Source: Saccharopolyspora montiporae | GTDB lineage: Bacteria; Actinomycetota; Actinomycetes; Mycobacteriales; Pseudonocardiaceae | Reading direction: 5' to 3' | DNA length: 64,000 nucleotides | NCBI RefSeq assembly: GCF_015209505.1 | Contig: NZ_JADEYC010000018.1 | Span: 1-64,000, forward strand | Part shown: one piece after another, positions 31,505-42,031 of the stretch | How positions within the stretch are numbered: position 1 is the first letter of the stretch | How the letters are laid out: each line of letters begins with the position of its first letter | Position numbers and translations under genes: made by a program | Notes under the pieces: generated by a model | What the model was told of the DNA's origin: nothing | The model's input: the letters and a program-made list of their open reading frames with translations, nothing else | Databases searched by the model: none

Positions 31505-31974
31505 TGCCCCGCAAGGGTCCGGCCCCGAAGCGGCCGCTGCACGCCGACCCCGTGTACGGCTCCCCGCTGGTCACCCAGCTGGTGAACAAGGTCCTGGTGG
31601 ACGGCAAGCGTTCCCTGGCCGAGCGGATCGTCTACGCGGCGCTGGAAGGCTGCCGGGAGAAGACCGGCACCGACCCGGTCGTCACGCTCAAGCGCGCCCT
31701 GGACAACGTCAAGCCGACCCTGGAGGTCCGCAGCCGCCGCGTGGGTGGCGCGACCTACCAGGTGCCGATCGAGGTCCGCGCCGGCCGGTCGACCACGCTG
31801 GCGCTGCGCTGGCTGATCACCTACTCCCGCCAGCGTCGGGAGAAGACCATGGTCGATCGCCTGACGAACGAGCTCCTGGACGCCAGCAACGGCCTCGGCG
31901 CCAGCGTCAAGAAGCGGGAAGACACGCACAAGATGGCGGAGTCCAACAAGGCCTTCGCGCATTACCGCTGGTGA
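31504..31974 (+). CDS. rpsG: 30S ribosomal protein S7
   Basis: The protein has 156 residues, full length. It is a primary 16S rRNA-binding protein of the small-subunit head near the E site. It begins [20 protein letters not shown] and ends with the helical region [14 protein letters not shown] typical of actinobacterial S7. It is translationally coupled to rpsL through the one-base TGATG overlap. About 97 bases then separate it from fusA. In E. coli S7 represses this operon; no equivalent site can be shown here. Confidence 0.98.
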   Translation: MPRKGPAPKRPLHADPVYGSPLVTQLVNKVLVDGKRSLAERIVYAALEGCREKTGTDPVVTLKRALDNVKPTLEVRSRRVGGATYQVPIEVRAGRSTTLALRWLITYSRQRREKTMVDRLTNELLDASNGLGASVKKREDTHKMAESNKAFAHYRW

Positions 31975-32071
31975 CGTCGGTCGGGTCTTGCCCGCCTCGG
32001 CGCACCCGGTTCGACAGCTTGCACCTGTCCAAGGCTTTTGCACCTGCTGTTAGGGAACGGGGAAGAAACTC

Positions 32072-34174
32072 GTGGCACGCGACGTGCTGACTGACCTGAC
32101 CAAGGTCCGCAACATCGGCATCATGGCCCACATCGACGCGGGCAAGACCACCACGACCGAGCGTGTTCTGTACTACACCGGGATCACCCACAAGCTCGGT
32201 GAGACGCACGACGGTGCGTCCCAGATGGACTGGATGGAAGAGGAGCAGAAGCGGGGTATCACGATCACCTCGGCTGCTACCACGACCTTCTGGGGCGACA
32301 ACCAGATCAACATCATCGACACCCCCGGGCACGTCGACTTCACCGTCGAGGTGGAGCGCAGCCTGCGGGTACTGGACGGTGCGGTCGCCGTCTTCGACGG
32401 CAAGGAAGGCGTCGAGCCGCAGTCCGAGCAGGTCTGGCGCCAGGCGGACAAGTACGACGTCCCCCGCATCTGCTTCGTCAACAAGATGGACAAGCTGGGC
32501 GCGGACTTCTACTTCACCGTGGGCACCATCAAGGACCGGCTCAACGCCCGCCCGCTGGTGCTGCAGCTGCCGATCGGCGTCGAGTCCGACTTCGAGGGCG
32601 TCGTGGACCTGGTCCACATGAAGGCGCTGACCTGGCGCGGTGAGGTCCAGAAGGGCACGCAGTACGAGGTCGAGGACATCCCGGCCGACTTGGTGGAGAC
32701 CGCCCAGAAGTACCGCGAGGAGCTCATCGAAGCCGTCGCCGAGAGCGATGAAGAGCTGATGGAGGCTTACTTCGGCGGTGCGGAGCTCACCACGGAGCAG
32801 ATCAAGAGCGGCATCCGCAAGCTCACCATCGACCGGGAGGCGTTCCCGGTGCTGTGCGGTACCGCGTTCAAGAACAAGGGCGTCCAGCCGATGCTGGACG
32901 CGGTGGTCGACTACCTGCCCTCGCCGCTGGACGTCCCGCCGGTGCAGGGCCTGCTGCCCGACGGCGAGACCGCGGCCGAGCGCAAGCCCAGTACCCAGGA
33001 GCCGTTCGCGGCGCTGGTGTCGAAGGTCTCGGTCCACCCGTTCTTCGGCAAGCTCACCTACATCCGGGTGTACTCGGGCAAGGTGAGCAACGCTCAGCAG
33101 ATCATGAACTCCACGCGGGAGCGCAAGGAGCGCATCGGCAAGCTCTTCCAGATGCACTCCAACAAGGAGAACCCGGTCGACGAGGCTCAGGCCGGGCACA
33201 TCTACGCGGTGGTCGGCCTCAAGGAGACCACCACCGGTGACACGCTCTGCGATCCGGCGAACCCGATCGTGCTGGAGTCGATGAGCTTCCCCGAGCCGGT
33301 CATCCAGGTGGCCATCGAGCCGAAGACGAAGGCCGACCAGGAGAAGCTGTCCACGTCGATCCAGAAGCTCGCCGAGGAGGACCCGACCTTCCGGGTCAAC
33401 CTGGACGACGACACCGGGCAGACCATCATCGGCGGCATGGGTGAGCTGCACCTTGAGGTGCTGGTCAACCGCATGAAGACCGACTTCAAGGTCGAGGCCA
33501 ACATTGGCAAGCCGCAGGTGGCCTACCGGGAGACCATCCGCAAGTCGATCGAGAAGCACGAGTTCACGCACAAGAAGCAGACCGGTGGTTCCGGCCAGTT
33601 CGCGCGCGTGATCATCCAGCTTGACCCGATCGAGCAGACTTCGGACGCCGCGACCTACGAGTTCGAGAACAAGGTCACCGGCGGCCGGATCCCGCGGGAG
33701 TACATCCCGTCGGTCGACCAGGGTGCGCAGGACGCCATGCAGTTCGGCGTGCTGGCCGGCTACCCGGTGGTCGGCGTGAAGGTGACCTTGCTCGATGGCC
33801 AGTACCACGAGGTCGACTCCTCGGAAATGGCCTTCAAGGTCGCCGGTTCGATGGCGATGAAGGAGGCCGCCGCCAAGGCGTCCCCGGCGTTGCTCGAACC
33901 GATGATGGCGGTCGAGGTGACCACGCCCGAGGACTACATGGGCGACGTCATCGGCGACCTGAATTCCCGCCGTGGCCAGGTTCAGGCCATGGAGGAGCGC
34001 AGCGGTACCCGCGTCGTCAAGGCACTCGTGCCGCTGTCGGAGATGTTCGGGTATGTCGGCGACCTGCGGTCGAAGACCCAGGGTCGGGCCAACTACTCGA
34101 TGGTGTTCGACTCCTACGCCGAGGTCCCGTCCAGCGTGGCCAAGGAGATCATCGCCAAGGCGACCGGGGAGTAA
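32072..34174 (+). CDS. fusA: Translation elongation factor G
   Basis: The protein has 700 residues. It is the GTPase that drives translocation and, with RRF, ribosome recycling. G1 is AHIDAGKTT (residues 19-27), and G3 (DTPGHVDFT) and G4 (NKMD) are intact. Domains II to V follow at normal length, with [14 protein letters not shown] in domain IV. GTG at 32072 is preceded by GGGGAAGAAACTC. Its last 15 coding bases before the stop recur in the spacer before tuf. Confidence 0.98.
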   Translation: MARDVLTDLTKVRNIGIMAHIDAGKTTTTERVLYYTGITHKLGETHDGASQMDWMEEEQKRGITITSAATTTFWGDNQINIIDTPGHVDFTVEVERSLRVLDGAVAVFDGKEGVEPQSEQVWRQADKYDVPRICFVNKMDKLGADFYFTVGTIKDRLNARPLVLQLPIGVESDFEGVVDLVHMKALTWRGEVQKGTQYEVEDIPADLVETAQKYREELIEAVAESDEELMEAYFGGAELTTEQIKSGIRKLTIDREAFPVLCGTAFKNKGVQPMLDAVVDYLPSPLDVPPVQGLLPDGETAAERKPSTQEPFAALVSKVSVHPFFGKLTYIRVYSGKVSNAQQIMNSTRERKERIGKLFQMHSNKENPVDEAQAGHIYAVVGLKETTTGDTLCDPANPIVLESMSFPEPVIQVAIEPKTKADQEKLSTSIQKLAEEDPTFRVNLDDDTGQTIIGGMGELHLEVLVNRMKTDFKVEANIGKPQVAYRETIRKSIEKHEFTHKKQTGGSGQFARVIIQLDPIEQTSDAATYEFENKVTGGRIPREYIPSVDQGAQDAMQFGVLAGYPVVGVKVTLLDGQYHEVDSSEMAFKVAGSMAMKEAAAKASPALLEPMMAVEVTTPEDYMGDVIGDLNSRRGQVQAMEERSGTRVVKALVPLSEMFGYVGDLRSKTQGRANYSMVFDSYAEVPSSVAKEIIAKATGE

Positions 34175-34277
34175 CGGCACCACTGCCCAGCAGCGGACAT
34201 CGACGGCCGCAGAAGCCGGGCAAGACGCCGGAGCTACGCTGCGAAGGCGACCGGGGAGCAATCCCCTCCAGTTCGGC

Positions 34278-34311
34278 GGTGCCGGGCGGGCCGCGGGCCG
34301 CGCCCGGCGCC
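34278..34311 (+). terminator. Hairpin between fusA and tuf
   Basis: GGTGCCGGGCG (34278-34288) pairs with CGCCCGGCGCC (34301-34311) with one G-U. Inside it GGCC pairs with GGCC around GCG, giving one long rod. No T-run follows. It sits about 75 bases before tuf and could attenuate readthrough from fusA or stabilise the upstream message. Confidence 0.5.
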
Positions 34312-34386
34312 ACCAAACCCGACAGGACTCCGCCTGGCACACCAAGTCGTACGGCGGAAAGTTAACAAGTCCAGGAGGACAATCCA

Positions 34387-35580
34387 GTGGCGAAGGCGAA
34401 GTTCGAGAGGGACAAGCCGCACGTCAACATCGGGACCATCGGTCACGTTGACCACGGCAAGACCACGCTCACCGCGGCGATCACCAAGGTGCTGCACGAG
34501 CGGTACCCGCAGCTGAACCCCTTCACGCCGTTCGACGAGATCGACAAGGCGCCGGAGGAAAAAGAGCGCGGCATCACGATTCAGATCGCGCACGTCGAGT
34601 ACCAGACCGAGGCGCGGCACTACGCCCACGTCGACGCTCCGGGTCACGCCGACTACGTGAAGAACATGATCACCGGTGCCGCCCAGATGGACGGTGCGAT
34701 CCTGGTGGTCGCGGCGACCGACGGCCCGATGCCGCAGACCCGCGAGCACGTGCTGCTCGCGCGCCAGGTCGGCGTCCCGTACATCCTGGTCGCGCTGAAC
34801 AAGTCCGACATGGTCGAGGACGAGGAGATCCTTGAGCTTGTCGAGATGGAGGTTCGCGAGCTGCTGTCCGAGCAGGAGTTCCCGGGTGACGACGCTCCGG
34901 TCGTCCGCGTCTCCGCGCTCAAGGCGCTGGAAGGCGACCAGGGCTGGTCGGACAAGATCATCGAGCTGCTGGACGCGGTCGACGCCAACATTCCGGACCC
35001 GGAGCGCGAGGTCGACAAGCCGTTCCTCATGCCGGTCGAGGACTCCTTCTCCATCACCGGCCGCGGCACCGTGGTGACCGGTCGCGTCGAGCGCGGCGTC
35101 ATCAAGGTGAACGAGGAGGTGGAGATGGTCGGCATCAAGGACAAGGCCATCAAGACCACCGTCACCGGCGTCGAGATGTTCCGCAAGCTGCTCGACCAGG
35201 GTCAGGCGGGCGACAACGTGGGTCTGCTGATCCGCGGTGTCAAGCGCGAGGACGTCGAGCGCGGCATGGTCGTCGTGAAGCCCGGCACCACCACCCCGCA
35301 CACCGAGTTCGAGGCGCAGGTCTACATCCTGTCCAAGGACGAGGGTGGCCGGCACACGCCGTTCTTCAACAACTACCGGCCGCAGTTCTACTTCCGCACC
35401 ACCGACGTGACCGGTGTGGTGACCCTTCCCGAGGGCACCGAGATGGTCATGCCGGGCGACAACACCGAGATGTCGGTGCAGCTCATCCAGCCGATCGCGA
35501 TGGACGAGGGCCTTCGCTTCGCGATCCGCGAGGGTGGCCGCACGGTCGGCGCCGGTCGCGTCACCAAGATCGTCAAGTGA
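34387..35580 (+). CDS. tuf: Translation elongation factor Tu
   Basis: The protein has 397 residues. It delivers aminoacyl-tRNA to the ribosome. G1 is GHVDHGKTT (19-27), G3 is [21 protein letters not shown] and G4 is NKSD. Domains II and III are full length, ending [16 protein letters not shown] at 34387 follows a strong AGGAGG. It is the last gene of the str operon, separated from fusA by 212 bases containing a hairpin, so it may also have its own promoter, although I cannot identify one. Confidence 0.98.
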   Translation: MAKAKFERDKPHVNIGTIGHVDHGKTTLTAAITKVLHERYPQLNPFTPFDEIDKAPEEKERGITIQIAHVEYQTEARHYAHVDAPGHADYVKNMITGAAQMDGAILVVAATDGPMPQTREHVLLARQVGVPYILVALNKSDMVEDEEILELVEMEVRELLSEQEFPGDDAPVVRVSALKALEGDQGWSDKIIELLDAVDANIPDPEREVDKPFLMPVEDSFSITGRGTVVTGRVERGVIKVNEEVEMVGIKDKAIKTTVTGVEMFRKLLDQGQAGDNVGLLIRGVKREDVERGMVVVKPGTTTPHTEFEAQVYILSKDEGGRHTPFFNNYRPQFYFRTTDVTGVVTLPEGTEMVMPGDNTEMSVQLIQPIAMDEGLRFAIREGGRTVGAGRVTKIVK

Positions 35581-35586
35581 CGTGAC

Positions 35587-35624
35587 GAGGGCCTGTTCCG
35601 CCTGGGCGGGGCAGGCCCTCTTTC
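35587..35624 (+). terminator. str operon terminator after tuf
   Basis: GAGGGCCTG (35587-35595) pairs with CAGGCCCTC (35612-35620), with an inner CCGCC/GGCGG stem, followed directly by TTTC. It lies 6 bases after the tuf stop, a clear rho-independent terminator by position and form. A second small hairpin (CCACCCC/GGGGTGG) follows at 35655-35674. Confidence 0.8.
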
Positions 35625-36109
35625 GGGTTTCCGGTGCGTACGAGCGCCGGAAACCCACCCCCGATTCGGGGTGGCGTGCTGGGTATGCCATCCTGTACGG
35701 GTTGCTCGTTGGCAGGTGGTCGACCTCGGGTGTTCCCGAGGTTCGGCCGCTCTGCTGCGAGGGCCTCCCGCCCTTGTTCGCAGGGACCGGTCCGCACCGG
35801 GCCCGCTTCACCGCTCGCGGTGGTGGAGCGAGCGGGGTGGCCAACCGAAAGATGTAACGGGCTCCGGCCCACCCCACGGCGACGTTCGAGGGGACCGGTA
35901 CGCGGCTTCCGGGCGACACGCCCGACCGCAGGTACCGGGCATCAAAGACCTGAACAGGGGCGGACCGAGGACTGTGACTCGTGGCCGGGGCATCCGGCAT
36001 CGGGACATCACATGGCCGAGGCCGCGTGGGGCACCACCGCCCGGGATGGGTGCTTGGCACCCGCTCAATACGTAACCGCGGCACGAGACAAGAGGAACGG
36101 CAAGCCACT
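35625..36109 (+). promoter_or_regulatory. rpsJ (S10 operon) upstream region and long leader
   Basis: This 485-base stretch has no gene. It contains hairpins at 35655-35674 and 35723-35742 (ACCTCGGG-TGTT-CCCGAGGT) and the motif shared with the rpsL leader at 35910-35927. A possible extended -10 (TGC-CATCCT, -10 at 35689-35694) lacks a good -35. The frame reaching rpsJ from 35981 is not preceded by a ribosome site, so the region is best read as promoter plus structured leader RNA. Confidence 0.55.
35910..35990 (+). promoter_or_regulatory. Leader motif shared with rpsL (two blocks)
   Basis: CGGGCGACACGCCCGACC at 35910-35927 is identical to 30987-31004 before rpsL. The second block CTCGTGGCCGGGG (35978-35990) is also shared. 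Here 50 bases separate the blocks, whereas in the rpsL leader they abut. The first block can fold as a 5-bp hairpin with a GACAC loop. Confidence 0.6.
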
Positions 36110-36415
36110 ATGGCGGGACAGAAGATCCGCATCCGGCTCAAGGCCTACGACCACGAGGCGATCGACGCGTCCGCACGCAAGATCGTCGAGACCGTGACGC
36201 GCACCGGCGCTCGGGTCGTGGGGCCGGTGCCGCTGCCCACGGAGAAGAACGTCTACTGCGTCATCCGCTCCCCGCACAAGTACAAGGATTCGCGGGAGCA
36301 CTTCGAGATGCGGACGCACAAGCGGCTCATCGACATCCTCGAACCGACGCCGAAGACGGTTGACGCGTTGATGCGCATCGACCTGCCAGCCAGCGTCGAC
36401 GTGAACATCCAATAA
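36110..36415 (+). CDS. rpsJ: 30S ribosomal protein S10
   Basis: The protein has 101 residues, standard length. S10 binds the 30S head and, as NusE, joins NusB in antitermination. It begins [16 protein letters not shown], and the conserved loop [22 protein letters not shown] is intact. Frames open upstream, but ATG at 36110 (with AGAGGAACGG before it) is the conserved start. It heads the S10 operon, with a leader of about 400 nt. Sixty-five bases separate it from rplC. Confidence 0.98.
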   Translation: MAGQKIRIRLKAYDHEAIDASARKIVETVTRTGARVVGPVPLPTEKNVYCVIRSPHKYKDSREHFEMRTHKRLIDILEPTPKTVDALMRIDLPASVDVNIQ

Positions 36416-36480
36416 GGGACGGCAGGCGACGGGCCGCTCGCTTGCCGGGTCGGCCACTGCAGCTGGAGAGAACGAGACCA

Positions 36481-37131
36481 ATGTCTGACAGGCAGATCAA
36501 GGGTGTTCTGGGCACCAAGCTCGGTATGACCCAGGTCTTCGACGACAAGAACCGGGTCGTCCCGGTGACTGTCGTGCAGGCCGGGCCGAACGTGGTCACC
36601 CAGGTCCGCACCCAGGAGAAGGACGGCTACTCGGCCGTGCAGCTGGCGTATGGCGCCATCGACCCGCGCAAGGTGAACAAGCCGCGCACCGGCCACTTCA
36701 CCAAGGCCGGGGTCACCCCGCGCCGGCACGTCGTCGAGCTGCGCACCGGTGACGCCGGTGAGTACGAAGCCGGCCAGGAGGTCACCGCCGACGTGTTCGA
36801 GTCGGGCGCGGTGGTCGACGTGGTCGGCACGAGCAAGGGCAAGGGCTTCGCCGGGACGATCAAGCGCCACGGTTTCGCGCGGCAGGGTGCCAGCCACGGT
36901 ACGCAGGCCGTGCACCGCAAGCCGGGCTCCATCGGCGGCTGCGCGTACCCGGGTCGCGTGTTCAAGGGCATGCGGATGGCGGGCCGGATGGGCTCGAACC
37001 GGGTGACCACGCAGAACCTGCAGGTGCACAAGGTCGAGTCCGAGACCGGCCTGCTGCTGATCAAGGGTGCCGTGCCCGGCCCGAAGGGCGGGTTGGTCCT
37101 GGTTAAGAGTCCCGCGAAGGGTGGTGCGTGA
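36481..37131 (+). CDS. rplC: 50S ribosomal protein L3
   Basis: The protein has 216 residues. L3 is an early assembly protein whose loop reaches the peptidyl-transferase centre. It begins [20 protein letters not shown]. The central extension with [20 protein letters not shown] is intact. ATG at 36481 is preferred over an in-frame upstream start at 36442 because it matches the family N-terminus and follows CTGGAGAGAAC. Its stop overlaps the rplD start region (GTGATG). Confidence 0.98.
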   Translation: MSDRQIKGVLGTKLGMTQVFDDKNRVVPVTVVQAGPNVVTQVRTQEKDGYSAVQLAYGAIDPRKVNKPRTGHFTKAGVTPRRHVVELRTGDAGEYEAGQEVTADVFESGAVVDVVGTSKGKGFAGTIKRHGFARQGASHGTQAVHRKPGSIGGCAYPGRVFKGMRMAGRMGSNRVTTQNLQVHKVESETGLLLIKGAVPGPKGGLVLVKSPAKGGA

Positions 37132-37802
37132 TGAGCTTGACGCTCGACGTCCGTACCCCGGACGGCAAGACGGACGGCACCGTTGAGCTGCCGGCCGAGA
37201 TCTTCGACGCGCAGGCGAACGTCGCGCTGATGCACCAGGTCGTGGTGGCCCAGCTGGCCGCAGGCCGGCAGGGCACGCACGCCACCAAGACGCGCGGCCA
37301 GGTCGCCGGCGGCAGCAAGAAGCCGTACCGGCAGAAGGGCACCGGTAACGCCCGCCAGGGCTCGATCCGGGCGCCGCAGTTCGTCGGTGGTGGCACCGTG
37401 CACGGCCCGCAGCCGCGGGACTACAGCCAGCGGACCCCGAAGAAGATGAAGGCCGCCGCGCTGCGCGGCGCCCTCTCCGACCGGGTTCGCGCCGGCCAGC
37501 TGCACGTGGTCACGCACGTGGTCGGTGGCGAGACGCCGTCCACCAAGCAGGGCAAGACCGCGCTGCGCAACTGGACCGACCGCAAGAAGGTGCTCGTCGT
37601 GCTCGACCGGCACGAGGAGGAGAACTCCTGGTTGAGCCTGCGCAACCTGCAGAACGTGCACCTGCTCGACCCCGGTCAGCTGAACACCTACGACGTTCTG
37701 AACAGCGATGACGTGGTGTTCACCAAGACCGCGTACGAGCGCTTCGTCGCCGGTCGTTCGGCCAAGGCCGCCGCGTCTTCGGCAGAGGAGGCAGACCAGT
37801 GA
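37131..37802 (+). CDS. rplD: 50S ribosomal protein L4
   Basis: The protein has 223 residues from the ATG. L4 lines the exit tunnel and in some bacteria autoregulates the S10 operon. The tunnel loop ([31 protein letters not shown]) has all the conserved basic and aromatic residues, so no macrolide-type alteration is evident. An adjacent in-frame GTG at 37128 overlaps the rplC stop as GTGA and could be used instead. The gene ends with a GTGA overlap into rplW. Confidence 0.96.
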   Translation: MSLTLDVRTPDGKTDGTVELPAEIFDAQANVALMHQVVVAQLAAGRQGTHATKTRGQVAGGSKKPYRQKGTGNARQGSIRAPQFVGGGTVHGPQPRDYSQRTPKKMKAAALRGALSDRVRAGQLHVVTHVVGGETPSTKQGKTALRNWTDRKKVLVVLDRHEEENSWLSLRNLQNVHLLDPGQLNTYDVLNSDDVVFTKTAYERFVAGRSAKAAASSAEEADQ

Positions 37803-38098
37803 GCGCCGATCCGCGAGACATCATCATCGCGCCGGTGATCTCCGAGAAGAGCTACGGCCTGCTGGAGCAGAACCAGTACACGTTCCTGGTTGATCCGCGG
37901 TCGAACAAGACGGAGATCAAGATCGCGGTGGAGAAGATCTTCAACGTGAAGGTCGCCAACGTGAACACGATCAACCGCGAGGGAAAGCGCAAGCGCACCC
38001 GCACCGGGTACGGCAAGCGCAAGAACACCAAGCGGGCGATCGTCTCCCTTTCCCCGGAGAGCAAGCCGATCGAGATCTTCGGCGGACCGGCCGCTTGA
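37799..38098 (+). CDS. rplW: 50S ribosomal protein L23
   Basis: The protein has 99 residues. L23 surrounds the tunnel exit and docks trigger factor and the signal recognition particle. It begins [19 protein letters not shown] and contains the conserved [21 protein letters not shown] strand-helix in order, then the basic [19 protein letters not shown] region. GTG at 37799 overlaps the rplD stop. Thirty-two bases then separate it from rplB. Confidence 0.97.
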   Translation: MSADPRDIIIAPVISEKSYGLLEQNQYTFLVDPRSNKTEIKIAVEKIFNVKVANVNTINREGKRKRTRTGYGKRKNTKRAIVSLSPESKPIEIFGGPAA

Positions 38099-38130
38099 CC
38101 GGCGCTGATTAGGACGAGGTTGCGTTAGAG

Positions 38131-38967
38131 ATGGGCATTCGCAAGTACAAGCCGACGACGCCGGGCCGTCGCGGCGGAAGCGTGTCCGACTTCGCCGAGA
38201 TCACCAGGTCGGAGCCGGAGAAGTCGCTGGTCCGCCCGCTGAACAAGCAGGCAGGTCGGAACGCGCAGGGCAAGATCACCACGCGGCACAAGGGTGGTGG
38301 CCACAAGCGGGCCTACCGCCTGATCGACTTCCGCCGCAACGACAAGGACGGTGTGCCGGCCAAGGTCGCGCACATCGAGTACGACCCCAACCGCAGCGCG
38401 CGGATCGCTCTGCTGCACTACGCCGACGGCGAGAAGCGCTACATCGTGGCGCCCAACGGCGTGAAGCAGGGCCACCGGGTGGAGAACGGCGCTCAGGCCG
38501 ACATCAAGCCCGGGAACAACCTGCCGCTGCGCAACATCCCCACCGGTACCGTGATCCACGCGATCGAGCTGCGCCCGGGCCAGGGCGCGAAGATCGCGCG
38601 TTCCGCCGGTGCCCGGGTTCAGCTGGTGGCCAAGGACGGCCCGTTCGCCCAGCTGCGGATGCCCTCCGGGGAGATCCGCAACGTGGACGCCCGGTGCCGC
38701 GCCACGGTCGGCGAGGTTGGCAACGCCGAGCACGCCAACATCAACTGGGGCAAGGCGGGCCGTTCGCGCTGGCGCGGCAAGCGCCCGACCGTGCGCGGTG
38801 TCGTCATGAACCCGGTGGACCACCCGCACGGTGGTGGTGAGGGCAAGACCTCGGGTGGCCGCCACCCGGTCAACCCCAAGGGCAAGGCGGAAGGCCGTAC
38901 GCGGCTGCGCAAGCCCAGTGACAGGCTCATCGTTCGTCGTCGCCGCACCGGCAAGAAGAAGCGCTGA
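38131..38967 (+). CDS. rplB: 50S ribosomal protein L2
   Basis: The protein has 278 residues. It is among the most conserved large-subunit proteins and is required for subunit joining and peptidyl transfer. It starts [18 protein letters not shown]. The catalytically important His lies in the invariant [13 protein letters not shown] segment (about 226-238), and the C-terminus is basic. ATG at 38131 follows AGGACGAGG. Full length, no oddities. Confidence 0.98.
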   Translation: MGIRKYKPTTPGRRGGSVSDFAEITRSEPEKSLVRPLNKQAGRNAQGKITTRHKGGGHKRAYRLIDFRRNDKDGVPAKVAHIEYDPNRSARIALLHYADGEKRYIVAPNGVKQGHRVENGAQADIKPGNNLPLRNIPTGTVIHAIELRPGQGAKIARSAGARVQLVAKDGPFAQLRMPSGEIRNVDARCRATVGEVGNAEHANINWGKAGRSRWRGKRPTVRGVVMNPVDHPHGGGEGKTSGGRHPVNPKGKAEGRTRLRKPSDRLIVRRRRTGKKKR

Positions 38968-38985
38968 GCAGGGAGGTAAGCAGAA

Positions 38986-39267
38986 ATGCCACGCAGCCTG
39001 AAGAAGGGCCCGTTCGTGGACGACCACCTGCTCAAGAAGGTGGACGCGCTGAACGAGTCGGGCAAGAAGACCGTGATCAAGACCTGGTCCCGCCGGTCCA
39101 CGGTCATCCCGGACATGCTCGGTCACACCTTCGCGGTGCACGACGGCCGTAAGCACGTTCCGGTGTTCATCACCGAGGCGATGGTCGGGCACAAGCTGGG
39201 CGAATTCGCGCCGAGCCGCACGTTCAAGGGCCACGTCAAGGAAGACCGGAAGTCGCGCCGCCGCTGA
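38986..39267 (+). CDS. rpsS: 30S ribosomal protein S19
   Basis: The protein has 93 residues. It binds the 30S head beside S13 and contacts the A-site tRNA. It begins [19 protein letters not shown] and contains the family motif [26 protein letters not shown] lies upstream of ATG 38986. It is followed after 42 bases by rplV. Confidence 0.98.
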   Translation: MPRSLKKGPFVDDHLLKKVDALNESGKKTVIKTWSRRSTVIPDMLGHTFAVHDGRKHVPVFITEAMVGHKLGEFAPSRTFKGHVKEDRKSRRR

Positions 39268-39309
39268 GCGGGTCTGTGACACGAACGAGTAAGAGCAAGG
39301 GGTAGCAGG

Positions 39310-39726
39310 ATGACAGCCCGTTCCGACGACACTGCCGCGGAGCTCCCGCGCGCAGTGGCGCGGGCCCGGTTCGTCCGCGTTTCGCCGATGAAGGCGCGCC
39401 GCGTGGTCGAGCTCATCAAGGGCCGGAGCGCCAGCGAAGCCCTGGCCGTGCTTAAGTTCGCGCCGCAGACCGCAAGCGGTCCGGTGTCGAAGGCGCTCGC
39501 CAGTGCGATGGCCAACGCGGAGAACAACAATTCCCTCGACCCGGCCACGTTGTGGGTCAACCACGCGTACGTGGACGAGGGCCCGACGTTGAAGCGGTTC
39601 CGCCCGCGTGCGCAGGGTCGTGCGTACCGGATCCGCAAGCGGACCAGTCACATCACGGTCGAGGTCGAGTCGCGGCCGCAGACGGCCGGCAAGTCCCGAA
39701 AGAGCCAGAAGGGAAGTGCCCGGTAG
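39310..39726 (+). CDS. rplV: 50S ribosomal protein L22
   Basis: The protein has 138 residues. L22 spans the large subunit, and its beta-hairpin lines the exit tunnel next to L4. The core ([20 protein letters not shown] to [21 protein letters not shown]) is complete. There is a short charged extension at each end, usual in actinobacteria. Its TAG stop shares a base with the GTG of rpsC (TAGTG), so the two are coupled. Confidence 0.98.
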   Translation: MTARSDDTAAELPRAVARARFVRVSPMKARRVVELIKGRSASEALAVLKFAPQTASGPVSKALASAMANAENNNSLDPATLWVNHAYVDEGPTLKRFRPRAQGRAYRIRKRTSHITVEVESRPQTAGKSRKSQKGSAR

Positions 39727-40592
39727 TGGGTCAGAAGATCAACCCGCACGGCTTCCGACTCGGCATCACCACGGACTGGAAGTCCCGCTGGTACGCCGAC
39801 AAGCAGTATTCGGAGTACGTCGCGGAGGACGTCAAGATCCGCCGTCAGCTCTCCCGCGGCATGGAGCGCGCCGGCATCTCCAAGGTCGAGATCGAGCGGA
39901 CCCGCGAGCGGGTGCGGGTGGATATCCACACCGCCCGCCCGGGCATCGTGATCGGCCGCCGGGGTGCCGAGGCCGACCGCATCCGCGGGTCGCTGGAGAA
40001 GCTGACCGGCAAGCAGGTCCAGCTGAACATCCTTGAGGTGAAGAACTCCGAGGCGGACGCGCAGCTCGTCGCGCAGGGCGTGGCCGAGCAGCTGTCCAAC
40101 CGGGTCTCCTTCCGCCGGGCGATGCGCAAGGCCATGCAGTCGGCCATGCGTTCGCCGCAGGTCAAGGGCATCCGGGTGCAGTGCTCGGGTCGCCTGGGCG
40201 GGGCTGAGATGTCCCGGTCGGAGTTCTACCGCGAGGGCCGGGTCCCGCTGCACACGCTGCGCGCGGACATCGACTACGGCTTCTTCGAGGCCCGCACCAC
40301 GTTCGGCCGCATCGGCGTCAAGGTGTGGATCTACAAGGGTGAACTGGTCGGCGGCCTGAAGCAGAAGCAGCAGGAGTCCGAGGTCCGTCCGCCGCGCGGT
40401 GGTGCCGGCGGTGGGGACCGCGGTGACCGAGGTGGCCGTTCGGAGCGCGGCGGGCGCCGTCGCGGTTCCGGTGGAGACCGCGGCAAGGGCTCGGCTCAGA
40501 GCCCGGAGCAGGCGCAGACCGCGGGTGACGTGGCCTCCGCCAGCGCTCCGGCCGTTGCTGAGCCGCAGGCCGAAGAGAAGACGGAGGGCTGA
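39726..40592 (+). CDS. rpsC: 30S ribosomal protein S3 with Gly/Arg-rich C-terminal tail
   Basis: The protein has 288 residues. The KH domain and the C-terminal S3 domain (to about residue 215) are standard, starting [23 protein letters not shown] tail of about 70 residues follows: first Arg/Gly-rich with GG and RGG-like steps, then acidic. Many actinobacterial S3 proteins have such tails, but their role is unclear. S3 forms the mRNA entry channel with S4 and S5. The GTG start shares a base with the rplV stop; a longer in-frame extension upstream overlaps rplV and is rejected. Confidence 0.97.
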   Translation: MGQKINPHGFRLGITTDWKSRWYADKQYSEYVAEDVKIRRQLSRGMERAGISKVEIERTRERVRVDIHTARPGIVIGRRGAEADRIRGSLEKLTGKQVQLNILEVKNSEADAQLVAQGVAEQLSNRVSFRRAMRKAMQSAMRSPQVKGIRVQCSGRLGGAEMSRSEFYREGRVPLHTLRADIDYGFFEARTTFGRIGVKVWIYKGELVGGLKQKQQESEVRPPRGGAGGGDRGDRGGRSERGGRRRGSGGDRGKGSAQSPEQAQTAGDVASASAPAVAEPQAEEKTEG

Positions 40593-40595
40593 GAC

Positions 40596-41015
40596 GTGCT
40601 CGTCCCACGCAAGGTGAGGTGGCGCAAGAGCCACGCGCCGAAGCGAAAGGGCTTCGCGAAGGGTGGCACCCGGATCAACTTCGGCGAGTACGGGATCCAG
40701 GCGGTCGAGCACGCCTACGTGACGAACCGCCAGATCGAATCGGCCCGTATCGCCATCAACCGGCACGTGAAGCGTGGCGGCAAGGTCTGGATCAACATCT
40801 TCCCGGACCGCCCGCTGACCAAGAAGCCGGCCGAAACCCGCATGGGTTCCGGTAAGGGCTCCCCGGAGTACTGGGTCGCCAACGTCAAGCCCGGTCGCGT
40901 CATGTTCGAGTTGACCTTCCCGAACGAGAAGACGGCGATCGAGGCGCTGACCCGTGCGGCGCACAAGCTCCCGATGAAGTGCAAGATCGTGTCCCGCGAG
41001 GGTGGTGACTTCTGA
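40596..41015 (+). CDS. rplP: 50S ribosomal protein L16
   Basis: The protein has 139 residues. L16 organises the A-site region of the large subunit. It begins [19 protein letters not shown], with the expected central [28 protein letters not shown]. Arg and Gly residues around the site hydroxylated in E. coli are present. GTG at 40596 is three bases past the rpsC stop. It ends in a TGATG overlap with rpmC. Confidence 0.98.
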   Translation: MLVPRKVRWRKSHAPKRKGFAKGGTRINFGEYGIQAVEHAYVTNRQIESARIAINRHVKRGGKVWINIFPDRPLTKKPAETRMGSGKGSPEYWVANVKPGRVMFELTFPNEKTAIEALTRAAHKLPMKCKIVSREGGDF

Positions 41016-41257
41016 TGGCAGCGGGTGTCACCGCGTCCGAGCTCCGGGATCTCGACAACGAGGAGCTCATCGAACGGCTGCGGGAAGCCAAGGAGGAGCT
41101 GTTCAACCTCCGCTTCCAGATGGCTACCGGTCAGCTGCAGAACAACCGGCGGCTGCGTGTGGTCCGCAAGGACATCGCCCGGGTCTACACCATCATGCGC
41201 GAGCGCGAATTGGGCCTGACGGTTTCCGCCGAGGGCGCTGAGGAGGGCGCGGCATGA
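41015..41257 (+). CDS. rpmC: 50S ribosomal protein L29
   Basis: The protein has 80 residues, a helical hairpin at the tunnel exit beside L23. It contains the signature [25 protein letters not shown] within residues 16-41 and ends in a short acidic tail. It starts with the TGATG overlap to rplP and ends with an ATGA overlap into rpsQ. Confidence 0.97.
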   Translation: MAAGVTASELRDLDNEELIERLREAKEELFNLRFQMATGQLQNNRRLRVVRKDIARVYTIMRERELGLTVSAEGAEEGAA

Positions 41258-41529
41258 GCGAGAAAGGACAGGGCGTGACCCGCAACAGCCGCAAGGTCCG
41301 CGAAGGCTACGTCGTCTCCGACAAGATGGAGAAGACGATCGTGGTCTCGCTGCAGGACCGCAAGAAGCACGCGCTCTACGGCAAGATCATGCGGCAGACC
41401 ACCAAGGTCAAGGCGCACGACGAGGCCAACGATGCCGGGGTCGGCGACCGGGTCCTCCTGATGGAGACTCGCCCGCTGTCCTCGGACAAGCGCTGGCGGC
41501 TCGTCGAGGTCGTGGAGAAGGCCAAGTAA
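41254..41529 (+). CDS. rpsQ: 30S ribosomal protein S17
   Basis: The protein has 91 residues. It is an OB-fold primary binder of 16S rRNA. After a short N-terminal extension it shows [34 protein letters not shown] in order, and ends with the VVEKAK tail. The ATG overlaps the rpmC stop (ATGA). It is the last gene of the S10 group, and 133 bases separate it from rplN. Confidence 0.97.
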   Translation: MSEKGQGVTRNSRKVREGYVVSDKMEKTIVVSLQDRKKHALYGKIMRQTTKVKAHDEANDAGVGDRVLLMETRPLSSDKRWRLVEVVEKAK

Positions 41530-41616
41530 TCGACCGGGTGCGCGGTCGGCCTGTGCTGCCGGCCGCGCTCCCGGCGTGACCGCGCGCGTCAAGTCGGAAA
41601 TTTGGCGCGCCAGAGT

Positions 41617-41642
41617 GTGCTCGGGCGACGAGGTTCGAGCAC
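41617..41642 (+). promoter_or_regulatory. Small hairpin in the rpsQ-rplN spacer
   Basis: GTGCTCG (41617-41623) pairs with CGAGCAC (41636-41642) around a 12-base loop, just upstream of the rplN ribosome site (AGGGAG). It marks the S10/spc junction. It could modulate rplN translation or be incidental. Confidence 0.35.
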
Positions 41643-41662
41643 TTAGGGTCAGGGAGTCAGAC

Positions 41663-42031
41663 GTGATCCAGCAGGAATCGCGACTGCGCGTCGCCGACAA
41701 CACCGGGGCCAAGGAGATCCTTACGATCCGGGTCCTCGGTGGTTCCGGTCGGCGCTACGCCGGTCTCGGAGACATCATCGTGGCGACCGTCAAGGAAGCC
41801 ATGCCCGCTGCGGGCATCAAGAAGGGCGATGTGGTCAAGGCCGTCATCGTCCGGCAGAAGAAGGAGAGGCGTCGTCCGGACGGTTCCTACATCCGGTTCG
41901 ACGAGAACGCCGCCGTGCTGGTCAAGCCGGGCGGTGAGCCGCGGGGCACGCGCATCTTCGGGCCGGTGGCCCGCGAGCTGCGCGACAAGCGGTTCATGAA
42001 GATCATCTCGCTCGCGCCGGAGGTGCTGTGA
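41663..42031 (+). CDS. rplN: 50S ribosomal protein L14
   Basis: The protein has 122 residues, the invariant length. It is a subunit-interface protein and the binding site of the RsfS silencing factor. It begins [18 protein letters not shown] and ends with [19 protein letters not shown] at 41663 follows AGGGAG. Upstream in-frame codons from 41576 are leader. First gene of the spc group; the stop overlaps the rplX start region. Confidence 0.98.
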   Translation: MIQQESRLRVADNTGAKEILTIRVLGGSGRRYAGLGDIIVATVKEAMPAAGIKKGDVVKAVIVRQKKERRRPDGSYIRFDENAAVLVKPGGEPRGTRIFGPVARELRDKRFMKIISLAPEVL

